Assembly: GCF_017744395.1 (NCBI RefSeq)
Contig: NZ_JAGIBI010000001.1
Coordinates: 1,178,001-1,242,000, forward strand
Direction of reading: 5' to 3'
Length of the DNA: 64,000 bases
Source of the DNA: Herbaspirillum sp.
GTDB lineage: Bacteria > Pseudomonadota > Gammaproteobacteria > Burkholderiales > Burkholderiaceae_D
Made by a program: the position numbers and the translations under genes. This document shows, piece by piece, positions 26,360-36,003 of the stretch. Numbering within the stretch: the stretch's first letter is position 1; each line of letters begins with the position of its first letter. The notes under the pieces were generated by a model. The model was given only the letters and a program-made list of their open reading frames with translations. It was not told where the DNA came from and searched no databases.

Positions 26360-27052
26360 TCAGCGCTTCAGCACCAGGACCGGATCGGCACGATAGATGG
26401 CCGGATACATCTTTTGCAGGTTGGCGATCTTGGGCAGGTCGTTGTAGGCGATATACGGCTGGTTGGGATGCAGGGTGGCGTAGTCCTGGTGATAGTCCTC
26501 GGCCGGGTAGAAGCCCTGCAGCGGCGCCACCTGGGTCACGATGCGCGAGGAGAACACCTTGGCGGCGTCGATCTGGGCAATATAAGCCTCGGCCGCCTGC
26601 TTCTGCTGCTCGCCGGCGGTGAAGATGGCCGAACGGTACTGCGTGCCATGGTCAGGCCCCTGGCGGTTCAGTTGGGTCGGGTCGTGCGCCACCGAAAAAT
26701 AGATCTGCAGGATCTGGCCGAAGGAAATCTTGCGCGGGTCGTAGGTGACCTGCACCGCTTCCGCATGGCCGGTGCTGCCGCTGCTGACCATCTCGTAGGT
26801 CGCCGCTTCCCGCTTGCCGCCGGCGTAGCCGGACACCGCCCGCAACACACCCTGGGTATGCTGGAACACACCCTGCACACCCCAGAAGCAGCCTCCGGCC
26901 AGCACCACGGTCTCGCTCGGCGCGGTCGAGACGAGCTGCGCCTTGCCGGCCGCGGCAGGCACCGCGACGGCGGGTTCGGCGGCATTGGCGCATATTGTGC
27001 CGGCCAGCGCCAGGCACAGCGCGGCAACGGCGGCGGGTTTCAGGATGGACAT
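26360..27052 (-). CDS. msrA: periplasmic peptide-methionine (S)-S-oxide reductase MsrA
   Basis: The 230-residue protein contains the MsrA core with the catalytic motif VLAGGCFWGVQGVFQHTQGV (nucleophilic Cys in GCFWG), YAGGKREAATYEMVSSGSTG and the C-terminal HQDYATLHPNQPYI. Unlike cytosolic MsrA it starts with a signal peptide (residues 1-24, cleavage near ANA), so it should act in the periplasm. It reduces the S-epimer of methionine sulfoxide. It lies 52 nt downstream of msrQ, so msrP, msrQ and msrA appear to form an envelope repair cluster under an HprRS-like system. Confidence 0.93.
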   Translation of the reverse strand: MSILKPAAVAALCLALAGTICANAAEPAVAVPAAAGKAQLVSTAPSETVVLAGGCFWGVQGVFQHTQGVLRAVSGYAGGKREAATYEMVSSGSTGHAEAVQVTYDPRKISFGQILQIYFSVAHDPTQLNRQGPDHGTQYRSAIFTAGEQQKQAAEAYIAQIDAAKVFSSRIVTQVAPLQGFYPAEDYHQDYATLHPNQPYIAYNDLPKIANLQKMYPAIYRADPVLVLKR

Positions 27053-27104
27053 GGTTTTCTCCGGAACGGAAATCAGGATGGCGTCAAATCAAAGCGGGTT
27101 ACCG

Positions 27105-27776
27105 TCAGGGGCGCGTCGCCGGCAACGTCCCCGATGGCGCAGGGGCCTTCTCTTTCTTCGCCTGGCGCCACAGCAGGCGCAGCGCCAGCATCACGCCGAC
27201 CAGCACCGCGAACAGCAGCGGCTGGGCGATCAGGTTCTTGCCGGCCTTGTCCCACCAGTAATGCAGCACGCCCAGCGGCACAATCAGGTAGATCAAGCGG
27301 TGCAGCGCCTGCCAGCGCTTGCCGCCCAGGCGGCGCACCATGCCGTTGGTGCTGGTCGCGGCCAGCGGGATGGTCAGCAGCAGCGCGCTCGCGCCTACCG
27401 TGATGAAGGGCCGCTTGACGATGTCCTTCCAGATTTCGCCGAGGTCGAAGAAATGGTCGAACCAGATGAAGGTGGTGAAGTGCAGGCTCAGGTAGAAAAA
27501 CGCCATCAGCCCCAGCATGCGGCGCATTTTCAACAGCCAGTTCATGCCTGTGATCTTGCGCAGCGGCGTCACCGCCAGGGTGATGCAGAACAGGTAGAGC
27601 GTCCAGTCGCCGGTGCTGTGGGTGATAAATTCCAGCGGGTTGGCGCCCAGCCCGCCGGAAAATCCCAACGCCACCAGCCGCGCCAGCGGCACGCAGGCCA
27701 GCGCCAGGAACACCCACCACAACACCTTGACGGTACGCGGCGCGAGATTGCGGAGGATGGCGGGAGCGAGTTGCAT
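27105..27776 (-). CDS. msrQ: protein-methionine-sulfoxide reductase heme-binding subunit MsrQ
   Basis: An inner-membrane b-type heme protein of 223 residues with six hydrophobic helices. Heme-ligand histidines are in ATSTNGMVRRLGGKRWQALH, SLHFTTF and PLGVLHYWW. MsrQ passes quinol electrons to the periplasmic molybdoenzyme MsrP. The ATG at 27776 was chosen because the hydrophobic helix begins soon after. The gene is separated from msrP by an inserted element with terminal inverted repeats (27793-28029), so the start region immediately abuts that element and msrQ expression may depend on it. Confidence 0.9.
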   Translation of the reverse strand: MQLAPAILRNLAPRTVKVLWWVFLALACVPLARLVALGFSGGLGANPLEFITHSTGDWTLYLFCITLAVTPLRKITGMNWLLKMRRMLGLMAFFYLSLHFTTFIWFDHFFDLGEIWKDIVKRPFITVGASALLLTIPLAATSTNGMVRRLGGKRWQALHRLIYLIVPLGVLHYWWDKAGKNLIAQPLLFAVLVGVMLALRLLWRQAKKEKAPAPSGTLPATRP

Positions 27777-27792
27777 GAAGGTGTTTCCGTTC

Positions 27793-28029
27793 AACCTAGA
27801 TCCGGCAGTTGAATGCGTTCGCCGGTGCCGTGATCGTCGTGCCAGGCAAGGCGCGACGACGCGGCGCACTGCTGTGCGCAAGGAGGAGCAACGCCGCATG
27901 GTGCGTCGAGCGCGGTGCCGGCGAATGCATAGCGCTCTCACCAGCAAGGACAACGGTATTGATACGGCCAATGTGTGTGTTCACTCGGCTCTCCAGGAAT
28001 AGCAAGCGGTCAACTGCCGGATCTAGGTT
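27793..28029. repeat. 237-bp MITE-like element with 20-bp terminal inverted repeats
   Basis: The ends 27793-27812 (starting AACCTAGATCCGG) and 28010-28029 are perfect 20-bp inverted repeats. Inside, ATGCGTTCGCCGG (from about 27814) and its inverted near-copy CCGGCGAATGCAT (ending near 27930) form a second stem, with GCGCACTGCTGTGCGC as a small hairpin at the centre. No open frame of note is present. The right repeat begins exactly at the msrP stop codon, and the element separates msrP from msrQ, which are adjacent in related genomes. No transposase is present, so it would move in trans, if at all. Confidence 0.75.
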
Positions 28030-28997
28030 TAAAAGTACTTGCGCAGGTCCATGCCAGAGTACAGGCCGGCCACGTCGTTGTAGCCGTTGAACATCAGCGT
28101 CTTGCGCTTGGGCGCGAAGAAGCCGTCCTCGCCGATGCGGCGCTCGCTGGCCTGCGACCAGCGCGGGTGGTCGACGTTGGGATTGACGTTGGAATAGAAG
28201 CCGTACTCCTGCGGCGCGTACAGGTTCCACGCGGTCTTCGGCTCGTCCTTGACGAAGCGGATCTTGACGATGGACTTGGCCGACTTGAAACCGTACTTCC
28301 ACGGCACGACGATGCGCACCGGCGCGCCGTTCTGGTTGGGCAGCACCTCGCCGTACATGCCGAAGGCCAGCAGCGCCAGCGGATGGTTGGCCTCGTCCAT
28401 GCGCAAGCCTTCGCGGTAGGGCCAGTTGAGGATGGGGTCGGAGATGCCGGGCATCTGCTTCTTGTCGGCCAGGGTGACGAATTCGACGTACTTGGCGTTG
28501 CCGGTCGGCTCGGCCTTCCTGATCAGCGCCGACAGCGAATAGCCGATCCACGGGATCACCATCGACCAGCCCTCGACGCAGCGCAGGCGGTAGACCCGCT
28601 CTTCCAGCGGCGCCAGTTTCATCAGCGCGTCCAGGTCCAGCGTGAAGGGTTTCTTGACCTCGCCTTCGATATCCACCGTCCACGGGCTGGTCTTCAGGGT
28701 GCCGGCGTGCTTGGCCGGATCGGCCTTGTCGGTGCCGAATTCGTAGAAGTTGTTGTAGGTGGTGGCGTCCTTGTAGGCGGTCTGCTTGTCCATCACCGCA
28801 TAGGCGTTATTGAGCTTGGCCGGCAGCTTCCTGCCCTGCTGCGCGAAGGCTTCCGGCAACGCGCCCCAGCCGCCGGCCAGCGCCGCGCCGGCCGCCACCT
28901 TGGCCATGAAATTGCGGCGCGACAGGTAAATCTCCCTGGGAGTGATTTCCGAGGAGGTTGGTATCTCGATCTGGTCGGGGCGGATCTTGATCAGCAT
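28029..28997 (-). CDS. msrP: protein-methionine-sulfoxide reductase catalytic subunit MsrP
   Basis: A periplasmic molybdopterin enzyme of 322 residues. The N-terminus carries a Tat signal ([20 protein letters not shown], about residues 26-45). The Mo-ligand cysteine is in [19 protein letters not shown], and the substrate-pocket region is [19 protein letters not shown]. MsrP repairs both epimers of oxidised methionine in envelope proteins, taking electrons from MsrQ. The C-terminus (SGMDLRKYF) is normal despite the adjoining element. Divergent from an HprR-like regulator; a CusR/HprR-type box lies between them. Confidence 0.95.
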   Translation of the reverse strand: MLIKIRPDQIEIPTSSEITPREIYLSRRNFMAKVAAGAALAGGWGALPEAFAQQGRKLPAKLNNAYAVMDKQTAYKDATTYNNFYEFGTDKADPAKHAGTLKTSPWTVDIEGEVKKPFTLDLDALMKLAPLEERVYRLRCVEGWSMVIPWIGYSLSALIRKAEPTGNAKYVEFVTLADKKQMPGISDPILNWPYREGLRMDEANHPLALLAFGMYGEVLPNQNGAPVRIVVPWKYGFKSAKSIVKIRFVKDEPKTAWNLYAPQEYGFYSNVNPNVDHPRWSQASERRIGEDGFFAPKRKTLMFNGYNDVAGLYSGMDLRKYF

Positions 28998-29099
28998 GAT
29001 GCTCTCGCTAATGTGGGTTGGTTTCGGGCAATGGCCTTGCGGCTCTTTTCTCGTACAGCCATGCTAAGCGCGGCGCGGTGACATCCGGGTGGCAATTCG

Positions 29100-29115
29100 A
29101 TGACAATTTTGTCAT
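29100..29115. promoter_or_regulatory. CusR/HprR-type operator box
   Basis: ATGACAATTTTGTCAT is a perfect 7-2-7 inverted repeat that matches the core of the CusR/HprR box (ATGACAA-NN-TTGTCAT) from E. coli. It lies between the divergent msrP and response-regulator genes, so binding could control both. Confidence 0.75.
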
Positions 29116-29178
29116 GAAGAAAACGCCCGCGGTTGCTAGAATTTGCGGCATTTCCCCGTATTCGACAAGTCCTCCAGC

Positions 29179-29850
29179 ATGGCCATCCTCGTAATCGAAG
29201 ACGATCCCAAAACCGGCGACTACCTCAGGAAGGGCCTGCGCGAGTCCGGCTACGCGGTCGACCTCGCCCGCAACGGCGCCGACGGCCTGCACATGGCGCT
29301 GGAACAGGATTACGACCTGGTGGTGCTGGACGTGATGCTGCCCGGCATCGACGGCTGGCAGGTCATGTCCGCGCTGCGCGCCAAGCGCGACCTGCCGGTG
29401 CTGTTCCTGACCGCCCGCGACCATGTCGACGACCGCATCCGCGGCCTGCAGCTGGGCGCCGACGATTACCTGGTCAAACCCTTTTCCTTCACCGAACTGG
29501 TGCTGCGCATCCGCACCCTGCTGCGGCGCGGCGTGGTGCGCGAAACCGAGGTTGTCGAGATCGCCGACCTGCAGCTGGATCACGTGCGCCACAAGGTCAC
29601 GCGCCAGGGCGTCAACATCGCGCTGACCAACAAGGAGTTCATGCTGCTGCACCTGCTGGTCAAGCGCCGCGACGAAGCGCTGTCGCGCAGCGTGATCGCC
29701 TCGCAGATCTGGGACATGAATTTCGACAGCGACACCAACGTGGTCGACGTCGCCATCAAGCGCCTGCGCGCCAAGATCGACGCTCCGTTCGAGAAGAAAC
29801 TGATCCACACCGTGCGCAGCGTGGGCTACATGTTCTCGGAAAACCCATGA
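29179..29850 (+). CDS. OmpR-family response regulator, HprR/CusR-like
   Basis: A 223-residue heavy-metal/oxidant-type response regulator. The receiver domain has acidic residues IEDDP, phospho-acceptor Asp51 ([13 protein letters not shown]), Thr/Ser in FLTARD and Lys in DDYLVKPF; the C-terminal winged helix includes [14 protein letters not shown]. The start MAILVIEDD at 29179 fits the family; an upstream in-frame ATG at 29143 does not. In E. coli HprR regulates msrPQ after HOCl/H2O2 stress, and here the gene is divergent from msrP with a matching box, supporting an HprR role over a purely copper-specific one. Confidence 0.92.
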   Translation: MAILVIEDDPKTGDYLRKGLRESGYAVDLARNGADGLHMALEQDYDLVVLDVMLPGIDGWQVMSALRAKRDLPVLFLTARDHVDDRIRGLQLGADDYLVKPFSFTELVLRIRTLLRRGVVRETEVVEIADLQLDHVRHKVTRQGVNIALTNKEFMLLHLLVKRRDEALSRSVIASQIWDMNFDSDTNVVDVAIKRLRAKIDAPFEKKLIHTVRSVGYMFSENP

Positions 29851-31280
29851 ACGGCGCATCCATCAGCGCACGCGGCTGGACGCTGACGCTGCGCGTATCG
29901 GCCCTGTTCGCGCTGATCGCCTGCCTGGTGGTGGCCGGGCTCGGCTGGTACCTGTACGGCTCGGCGCGCGAAGCGCTGGAGCTGCGCGCCGACCAGGCGC
30001 TGATCGGCCGCGTCGAGCATTTCCGCAACCTGATGCACGACCTCTACAACGTCGAGCAGATGGAACAGCGCCCCGCCCTGTTCGAAAGCATGATGGGCAA
30101 CGAGCAGGATGTGCGCATCTTCCGCCGCCGCGGCGAGCCGCCCTTCATCCAGAGCAACCCCGATCATCTGACGCCGCCGGCGATGAAGCCGGCGCCGGTG
30201 GGCACGCCGCTGACGACGGCCGACCTGGTGAGCGCCGTGCGCGCCGATGGCGTGCATATCCGCTGGGTCTCGGCGCTGGCCGAGGTCGGGCGCGGACAAG
30301 GCCAGACAGACACGGTCGAGATCGCCGCCGCCTACGTCATGGTGCAGGAAGCCGCCATGCTGCGCAGCTACCGCTGGCGCATCGCCGGCGCCGCCGCCGC
30401 CGCGGTGCTGCTGACCGCCCTGCTCGGTTTCCTGCTGCTGCACCGCGGCCTGCGCCCGCTGCTGGAGATGAGCCGGCGCGCCGAACAGATCACGCCCGAC
30501 CATCTGTCGATGCGGCTGGAACAGGACGGCATGCCGCAAGAACTGCGGCGCGTGGCGCTCTCCTTCAATGCCATGCTGGACCGGCTGGAAGCCGGCTACG
30601 AACACCTGTCGCAATTCTCCGGCGACCTGGCGCACGAGATCCGCACCCCGATCAACGTACTGATGGGCCAGAGCCAGGTGGCGCTGGGCCAGCGCCGCGC
30701 GCCGGAAGAGTACGAGCAGTTGCTGGAATCGAACCTGGAGGAATTGCAGCGCCTCTCCCGCATCGTCGAGAACATCATGTTCCTGGCGCAGGCCGACCAT
30801 GCCACGCTGGCGGTCGACTGCGCCGCGCTGGACCTGCGGGAGGAACTGGGCAAGATCGCCGACTACTTCGAAGGCATCGCCGACGAACGCGGCATGCGCT
30901 TCGAACTGGATGCGCAAGGCGTATGCCATGCCAACCTGGTCATGTGGCGGCGCGCGGTCAGCAACCTGGCGATCAACGCGGTGCGCTACGGCGAGGCGAA
31001 CAGCACGGTGCGCATCGTCGCGCATGGCGATGACAATCATGGCAGCCGCATTGTCGTCGAAAACCGCAGTACCGAAACCACGCCGCACACGATGGCGCGC
31101 ATGTTCGACCGCTTCTACCGCGGTGACTGCTCGCGCAGCGCCTATACCGAATCCAACGGGCTGGGGCTGGCGATCGTCAAGGCCATCATGGCGCTGCACC
31201 GGGGGACGGCGACAGTGGAATGCCCGCAGCCGGGATGGATACGCTTTACGCTGACGTTCCCCGGCATATCCCGCCCGTAA
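29847..31280 (+). CDS. heavy-metal/HprS-like sensor histidine kinase
   Basis: A 477-residue inner-membrane kinase overlapping the response regulator stop by ATGA. Two membrane segments (residues about 17-37 and 177-200) enclose a periplasmic domain of ~140 residues. A HAMP domain follows (~200-252), then the H-box [20 protein letters not shown] with His263, an N-box [14 protein letters not shown], and G-box [12 protein letters not shown]. It should phosphorylate the neighbouring regulator. By analogy with HprS, methionine or cysteine residues in the periplasmic loop may sense oxidants; several Met lie there (residues 63-83, 111). That is inferred. Confidence 0.93.
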   Translation: MNGASISARGWTLTLRVSALFALIACLVVAGLGWYLYGSAREALELRADQALIGRVEHFRNLMHDLYNVEQMEQRPALFESMMGNEQDVRIFRRRGEPPFIQSNPDHLTPPAMKPAPVGTPLTTADLVSAVRADGVHIRWVSALAEVGRGQGQTDTVEIAAAYVMVQEAAMLRSYRWRIAGAAAAAVLLTALLGFLLLHRGLRPLLEMSRRAEQITPDHLSMRLEQDGMPQELRRVALSFNAMLDRLEAGYEHLSQFSGDLAHEIRTPINVLMGQSQVALGQRRAPEEYEQLLESNLEELQRLSRIVENIMFLAQADHATLAVDCAALDLREELGKIADYFEGIADERGMRFELDAQGVCHANLVMWRRAVSNLAINAVRYGEANSTVRIVAHGDDNHGSRIVVENRSTETTPHTMARMFDRFYRGDCSRSAYTESNGLGLAIVKAIMALHRGTATVECPQPGWIRFTLTFPGISRP

Positions 31281-31423
31281 GCTGTAGCAGCGCCACATCG
31301 AACTCTTGCGCAGGGGTGCCTCGCCTGAGTGCACGCCCACCGGCAGTCATTTCCAAATTGCATAACTGTTATCAGAAAAATCATGGCGCAGCGGCCTTGA
31401 TGCAAAGCAACAAATGTTTTAAA

Positions 31424-31441
31424 TTTCAGTAATTACTGAAA
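31424..31441. promoter_or_regulatory. perfect palindrome, likely operator of the GbsR/MarR-type regulator
   Basis: TTTCAGTAATTACTGAAA is a perfect 18-bp palindrome 38 nt before the GbsR-type regulator start. MarR/GbsR proteins bind such dyads, so autoregulation of the regulator-cyd operon is likely. Confidence 0.65.
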
Positions 31442-31478
31442 ATTCAAAATATCCAAAATAGTCAAAACGGGCCAAATC

Positions 31479-32069
31479 ATGGAAACCAATACCCTCACTC
31501 CGCTGATGCAGCGCTTCATCCTGCACTTCGGCGAGATGGGCAGCCGCTGGGGCATCAACCGCACGGTCGGCCAGATCTATGCGCTGCTCTATGTCAGCGG
31601 GCGCGCGCTCAACGCCGACGAGATCGCCGACTACCTCGGTTTTTCGCGCTCCAACGTCAGCATGGGCTTGAAGGAATTGCAATCCTGGCGCCTGGTGAAG
31701 CTGCTGCACCGCCCCAACGACCGCCGCGAATATTTCGAACCGCCCGGCGATATCTGGGACATCTTCAAGGCGCTGCTGGAAGAACGCCGCCGCCGCGAGA
31801 TCGAACCTACCCTTTCGATGCTGCGCGACGCGCTGCTGGAACATCCGACCAATGCCAGCGACAAGCAAGCGCAAAAACGCATGCGCGAGATGTATGATCT
31901 GATCGAACTGTCCAGCTCCTGGTTCGACGACGTGCAGCGCCTGCAGCCCGAAACCCTGGTCTCGCTGATGAAGATGGGTGCCAAGGTCAAGAAACTGCTG
32001 GACGTGCGCGACAAGTTCCGCTTCAGTGGCAAGGACGCGGAAAAAACCGACAAGATCAACGGGGAATAG
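31479..32069 (+). CDS. GbsR/MarR family transcriptional regulator
   Basis: A 196-residue winged-helix regulator of the GbsR subgroup. The HTH is in ADEIADYLGFSRSNVSMGLK (about residues 48-67), followed by WRLVKLLHRPNDRREYFEPP, the wing. The long C-terminal helices could mediate dimerisation. It heads the cydP-cydA-cydB-cydX run on the same strand with a 2-nt gap to cydP, so it probably controls cytochrome bd expression. A perfect palindrome lies just upstream. The signal is unknown; redox or respiratory state is a natural guess. Confidence 0.88.
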   Translation: METNTLTPLMQRFILHFGEMGSRWGINRTVGQIYALLYVSGRALNADEIADYLGFSRSNVSMGLKELQSWRLVKLLHRPNDRREYFEPPGDIWDIFKALLEERRRREIEPTLSMLRDALLEHPTNASDKQAQKRMREMYDLIELSSSWFDDVQRLQPETLVSLMKMGAKVKKLLDVRDKFRFSGKDAEKTDKINGE

Positions 32070-32071
32070 CC

Positions 32072-32365
32072 ATGCGCCGATCCACCGCTTCCGCGCCTTC
32101 CGCTTCCAAACGGCAGCGCCTGCATCTCCCACGTATCCCACGCCTGACCCGGTTGCCGCTGGGCGTGGAAATCACGCTGCTGCTGGTGGTCAAGATCGCG
32201 CTGATCGTCCTGCTGGCCAAGACCTTCTTCGCCCATCCCGAAGCCAAGCACATGCGCATGCCCACCGCCAGCGTCGAGGCGCGCATGCTGGCGCCTGCCC
32301 AGATTCCCGCATCCCTTCCAGCAATCTCCACTCCCTCCGAGGTAACACATGGTTCCGATCGATGA
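32072..32365 (+). CDS. cydP: cytochrome oxidase putative small subunit CydP
   Basis: The 97-residue protein has one membrane segment ([19 protein letters not shown], about residues 32-50) followed by [14 protein letters not shown], a pattern of the CydP family, found beside cydAB in betaproteobacteria. It is proposed to be an accessory subunit or assembly protein of cytochrome bd. The N-terminus is basic and the C-terminus extends ~45 residues into the cytoplasm or periplasm. Its 3' end overlaps cydA by 17 nt. Confidence 0.85.
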   Translation: MRRSTASAPSASKRQRLHLPRIPRLTRLPLGVEITLLLVVKIALIVLLAKTFFAHPEAKHMRMPTASVEARMLAPAQIPASLPAISTPSEVTHGSDR

Positions 32366-33977
32366 AGTCGTTTCGCTGTCGCGGCTGCAATTCGCCGTGA
32401 CGGCGCTGTATCACTTTCTGTTCGTCCCGCTGACGCTGGGCCTGTCCTGGATCCTGGTGATCATGGAGTCGGTCTACGTGATGACCGGCAGCCCCATCTA
32501 CAAGGACATGACCCGCTTCTGGGGCAAGCTGTTCGGCATCAACTTCGCCATGGGCGTGGCCACCGGCATCACGCTGGAATTCCAGTTCGGCACCAACTGG
32601 TCGTACTACTCGCACTACGTAGGCGACATCTTCGGCACGCCGCTGGCGATCGAAGGCCTGGCCGCGTTCTTCCTGGAGTCGACCTTCGTCGGCCTGTTCT
32701 TCTTCGGCTGGGACAAGCTCTCGCGCAAGCAGCACTTGCTGGTGACCTTCCTGGTGGCGCTGGGGTCGAGCCTGTCGGCGCTGTGGATCCTGATCGCCAA
32801 CGGCTGGATGAACAACCCGGTCGGCGCCGAGTTCAACTACGAGACCATGCGCATGGAACTGGTCAGCATGACCGATGTGATCTTCAATCCGGTGGCGCAG
32901 GTCAAGTTCGTGCATACGGTCGCGGCCGGCTACGTGACGGCGTCGATGTTCGTGCTGGGCGTGTCGGCCTGGTACCTGCTCAAGGCGCGCGACACCGCGT
33001 TCGCGCTGCGCTCCTTCGCGGTGGCGGCCGGTTTCGGCCTGGCCGCGACGCTGTCGGTGATCGTGCTGGGCGACGAGTCCGGCTACACCGCCGGCGAAGT
33101 CAACAAGGTCAAGCTGGCCGCCATCGAAGCGGAATGGGATACCCATCCCGCGCCGGCCGGCCTGACCTTGTTCGGCCTGCCCAACGACCGCGAACAGCGC
33201 ACCGACTACGCGGTGAAGATCCCCTACGTGCTGGGCCTGATCGCCACCCGCTCGGTCGACCAGCCGGTGGCCGGCATCAAGGACCTGAAGAAGGAACACG
33301 AGGTGCGCATCCGCAACGGCATGCTGGCCTACGCGGCGCTGACGCGCCTGAAGTCCGGCGACAAGTCGGATGCCGCGCGCGCCGCCTTCGATGCGCACAA
33401 GCATGACCTCGGCTACGGCCTGCTGCTGAAGAAGTACACCGCCAACGTGGTCGACGCCACGCCGGAGCAGATCGCCCTGGCCGTGGACGACACCATCCCC
33501 AAGGTGGCGCCGCTGTTCTGGTCGTTCCGCGGCATGGTGGCGATCGGCTTCCTGATGCTGTTCATCTTCTCGGCCTCGGCCTGGTTCCTGGCCAAGAAGC
33601 AACTGGCGCCGCAGCGCTGGCTGCTGCGGCTGGCCGTATTCTCCATCCCGCTGCCCTGGATCGCCGCCGAACTGGGCTGGATCGTGGCCGAATACGGCCG
33701 CCAGCCGTGGACCATCGCCGGCATCCTGCCCACGCACCTGTCGGCCTCCTCGCTGCAACCCAGCAGCCTGTATTTCAGCCTGGCGGGCTTCATCCTGTTC
33801 TACACCTTCCTGCTGGTGGTGGAGATGGCGCTGATGATCAAGTACGCGCGGCTGGGACCGAGCAGCCTGCATACCGGCAAGTACTACTGGGAAACCAAGG
33901 GCAGCAACGATGACGATGGCGACGCCGTGCTGCCGCCGCCGCTCAACCCCAATGCCAATTCCGGCAGCGCCGCCTGA
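32349..33977 (+). CDS. cydA: cytochrome bd ubiquinol oxidase subunit I
   Basis: A 542-residue inner-membrane subunit of the quinol oxidase. The heme ligand His is in [20 protein letters not shown]; the conserved [20 protein letters not shown] lies at about residues 440-460. The long periplasmic Q-loop (about residues 245-330) carries the quinol site region. Length is close to E. coli CydA (522). It reduces O2 to water with high affinity. It overlaps cydP by 17 nt; cydB follows after 33 nt with its own AGGAAAA site. Confidence 0.96.
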   Translation: MVPIDEVVSLSRLQFAVTALYHFLFVPLTLGLSWILVIMESVYVMTGSPIYKDMTRFWGKLFGINFAMGVATGITLEFQFGTNWSYYSHYVGDIFGTPLAIEGLAAFFLESTFVGLFFFGWDKLSRKQHLLVTFLVALGSSLSALWILIANGWMNNPVGAEFNYETMRMELVSMTDVIFNPVAQVKFVHTVAAGYVTASMFVLGVSAWYLLKARDTAFALRSFAVAAGFGLAATLSVIVLGDESGYTAGEVNKVKLAAIEAEWDTHPAPAGLTLFGLPNDREQRTDYAVKIPYVLGLIATRSVDQPVAGIKDLKKEHEVRIRNGMLAYAALTRLKSGDKSDAARAAFDAHKHDLGYGLLLKKYTANVVDATPEQIALAVDDTIPKVAPLFWSFRGMVAIGFLMLFIFSASAWFLAKKQLAPQRWLLRLAVFSIPLPWIAAELGWIVAEYGRQPWTIAGILPTHLSASSLQPSSLYFSLAGFILFYTFLLVVEMALMIKYARLGPSSLHTGKYYWETKGSNDDDGDAVLPPPLNPNANSGSAA

Positions 33978-34010
33978 TGCGCCCTCCGATCGAGAAATGA
34001 GGAAAACAAG

Positions 34011-35150
34011 ATGATCTTCGATTACGAAACCTTGAAGCTGATCTGGTGGGCCTTCGTCGGCGTGCTGCTGATCGGCTTCGCGCTGACCGACGGCTTCGAC
34101 TTCGGCGTGGGCATGATGCTGCCCTTCGCCGGCAAGACCGACGCCGAACGGCGCGTGCTGATCAATGCCATCGGCCCCACCTGGGAAGGCAACCAGACCT
34201 GGTTCATCACCGCCGGCGGCGCCACCTTCGCCGCCTGGCCACTGGTCTACGCGACCGCCTTCTCGGGCTTCTACATCGCGCTGATGGTGCTGCTGTTCTC
34301 GCTGTTCTTCCGCCCGGTCGGCTTCGACTACCGCAGCAAAGTGGCCGATCCGCGCTGGCGCAACGCCTGGGACTGGGGCCTGTTCGCGGGCGGTCTGGTG
34401 CCGCCGCTGATCTGCGGCGTGGCCTTCGGCAACCTGCTCTTGGGTGTGCCCTTCCACTACGACGACACCATGCGGGTCGAATACACCGGCAGCTTCTTCG
34501 CCCTGCTCAATCCGTTCGGCCTGCTGGCCGGGCTGCTGTCGGTGGCCATGCTGCTGATGCACGGCGCGACCTTCGCCTTCGTCAAGACCGATGCCGCCGT
34601 CGGCGAGCGTGCGCGCAAGACCGCCATCGTGGCGGCCATCGCCACCGTGCTGCTGTTCATCGCCGGCGGTTTCTGGGCGGCGCAGTTGCCGGGCTACCGC
34701 ATCACCGCCATGCCGGACGCCAACAGCGCCTTCACGCCGCTGGCCAAGACCGTGGAAATCGCCGCCGGCGCCTGGTTCGACAACTATGCGCGCTGGCCGC
34801 TGGCCAAACTGATCCCGGTGATCGGCATCGCAGGCGCGGTATTGGCCGCTGTCTTCGCGCTGGCGCGCCGCGCCCGCCTGGCCTTCGTCGCCAGCGGCCT
34901 GTCGGTGACCGGCATCATCCTCACCGCGGGCATCTCGCTGTTCCCGTTCATCATGCCGTCCTCGCTGGATCCCAAGAGCAGCCTGACCTTGTGGGATGCG
35001 GTGTCGAGCCACAAGACGCTGGGCCTGATGTTCTGGATGGTGCTGATCTTCCTGCCGCTGATCGTCATCTACACCGGCTGGGTCTACCGCGTGCTCAGGG
35101 GCAAGGTCACGCTCAAGGACATCCACGACAACGAACATACGGCGTACTGA
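34011..35150 (+). CDS. cydB: cytochrome bd ubiquinol oxidase subunit II
   Basis: A 379-residue membrane subunit of the bd oxidase with eight or nine helices. The N-terminus [20 protein letters not shown] and [14 protein letters not shown] are hallmark CydB segments, as is [20 protein letters not shown]. It forms the heterodimer with CydA. It is followed after 27 nt by cydX. The full gene set suggests a CydABX oxidase rather than a CIO type lacking CydX. Confidence 0.96.
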   Translation: MIFDYETLKLIWWAFVGVLLIGFALTDGFDFGVGMMLPFAGKTDAERRVLINAIGPTWEGNQTWFITAGGATFAAWPLVYATAFSGFYIALMVLLFSLFFRPVGFDYRSKVADPRWRNAWDWGLFAGGLVPPLICGVAFGNLLLGVPFHYDDTMRVEYTGSFFALLNPFGLLAGLLSVAMLLMHGATFAFVKTDAAVGERARKTAIVAAIATVLLFIAGGFWAAQLPGYRITAMPDANSAFTPLAKTVEIAAGAWFDNYARWPLAKLIPVIGIAGAVLAAVFALARRARLAFVASGLSVTGIILTAGISLFPFIMPSSLDPKSSLTLWDAVSSHKTLGLMFWMVLIFLPLIVIYTGWVYRVLRGKVTLKDIHDNEHTAY

Positions 35151-35177
35151 ATCGCCGCTTCAAGCAAGGAGAACACT

Positions 35178-35342
35178 ATGTGGTATTTCGCCTGGATTCT
35201 CGGCCTCGGCCTGGCGCTGGCCTTCGGCATCATCAACGTGATGTGGCTGGAAGCCAACTACGCCTTCGGCCGCCGCAAGGCCGAGCAAACCCATGAACGC
35301 TTCGCCAGCGCCGCCGACAGCGAGCGGCGCAACAAGGAATAA
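35178..35342 (+). CDS. cydX: cytochrome bd oxidase small subunit CydX
   Basis: A 54-residue single-pass protein: MWYFAWILGLGLALAFGII, then NVMWLEANY, matching the CydX consensus (WYFAWILG...E) required for bd-oxidase activity and heme stability in E. coli. It is longer than the 37-residue E. coli protein owing to a charged C-terminal tail. AAGGAGAA gives a strong ribosome binding site. It is the last gene of the cyd operon. Confidence 0.93.
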   Translation: MWYFAWILGLGLALAFGIINVMWLEANYAFGRRKAEQTHERFASAADSERRNKE

Positions 35343-35404
35343 GGCAAGCACAAGGCCGGGGCATTTGCCGCCGGCTTTTTCCATCCCCCTCATCAGGAGG
35401 CAAG

Positions 35405-35920
35405 ATGAACTCAGCACGCACATGCAAGGCCGATGAAATCCCACCTGAAGCGCATCACTGGCAACTGCTGCCGGGCGCCGACTTCGCCGACAGCTATCGC
35501 ATCCCTCTTGCTGCCGCACTGGCGCAGCAACAGGTCGCCGAGATCGCGGCGCGCATGATGTCGGGCCGACCGGCCTGGGTCGCTGCCCTGCTGGACTTGC
35601 GCAATCGTCTAGTCGCCCCGTTCGGGCTCAAGGGCGCCAAGATGGCCGTCGGCGAAGTCCAGCCGGACAGCCGGCTGCCGGGGTTTCCCGTACTCGACGA
35701 CGATTCTTCGCGCCTGCTGCTGGGCCTGGACGACCATCACCTGGATTTCCGCCTGTGCATAGAAAAGTCGCCAGCCGATAGCACCGGCAAGGAACCGCAA
35801 TGGCTGACCGCGACCACGGTGGTGCGCACCAAGGGCTGGGCCGGCAAAGCCTATCTGGCCGCCATCATGCCCTTCCATCGTTGCATCGTGCGCACGCTGC
35901 TGGAGAGGATGCCGGCCTAA
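35405..35920 (+). CDS. DUF2867 domain-containing protein
   Basis: A 171-residue soluble protein of the DUF2867 family (ADFADSYRIPLA, RNRLVAPFGLKG, then FRLCIEK and MPFHRCIVRTLLERM). The domain is also found at the C-terminus of some SDR-like membrane proteins and is structurally akin to START-like folds. Function unknown. It follows the cyd operon by 62 nt and ends at a strong terminator, so it may be read through from cyd or have its own promoter. Confidence 0.8.
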   Translation: MNSARTCKADEIPPEAHHWQLLPGADFADSYRIPLAAALAQQQVAEIAARMMSGRPAWVAALLDLRNRLVAPFGLKGAKMAVGEVQPDSRLPGFPVLDDDSSRLLLGLDDHHLDFRLCIEKSPADSTGKEPQWLTATTVVRTKGWAGKAYLAAIMPFHRCIVRTLLERMPA

Positions 35921-35942
35921 GGCAAGGCATGCCGCTCCATGC

Positions 35943-35976
35943 AAAAAGCCCCGCGAAGAAATTCGCGGGGCTTTTT
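35943..35976. terminator. bidirectional rho-independent terminator
   Basis: A perfect 15-bp stem AAAAAGCCCCGCGAA / TTCGCGGGGCTTTTT with a GAAA loop lies between the convergent DUF2867 and ohr genes and can act in both directions. Confidence 0.92.
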
Positions 35977-36003
35977 GTTGCGTGCTGCTTGAACGGCGGG
36001 CGC

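Noticed and set aside
32190-35138. Minus-strand frame of nearly 1000 codons
   Set aside because: Antisense to cydP, cydA and cydB; composition typical of GC-driven shadows.
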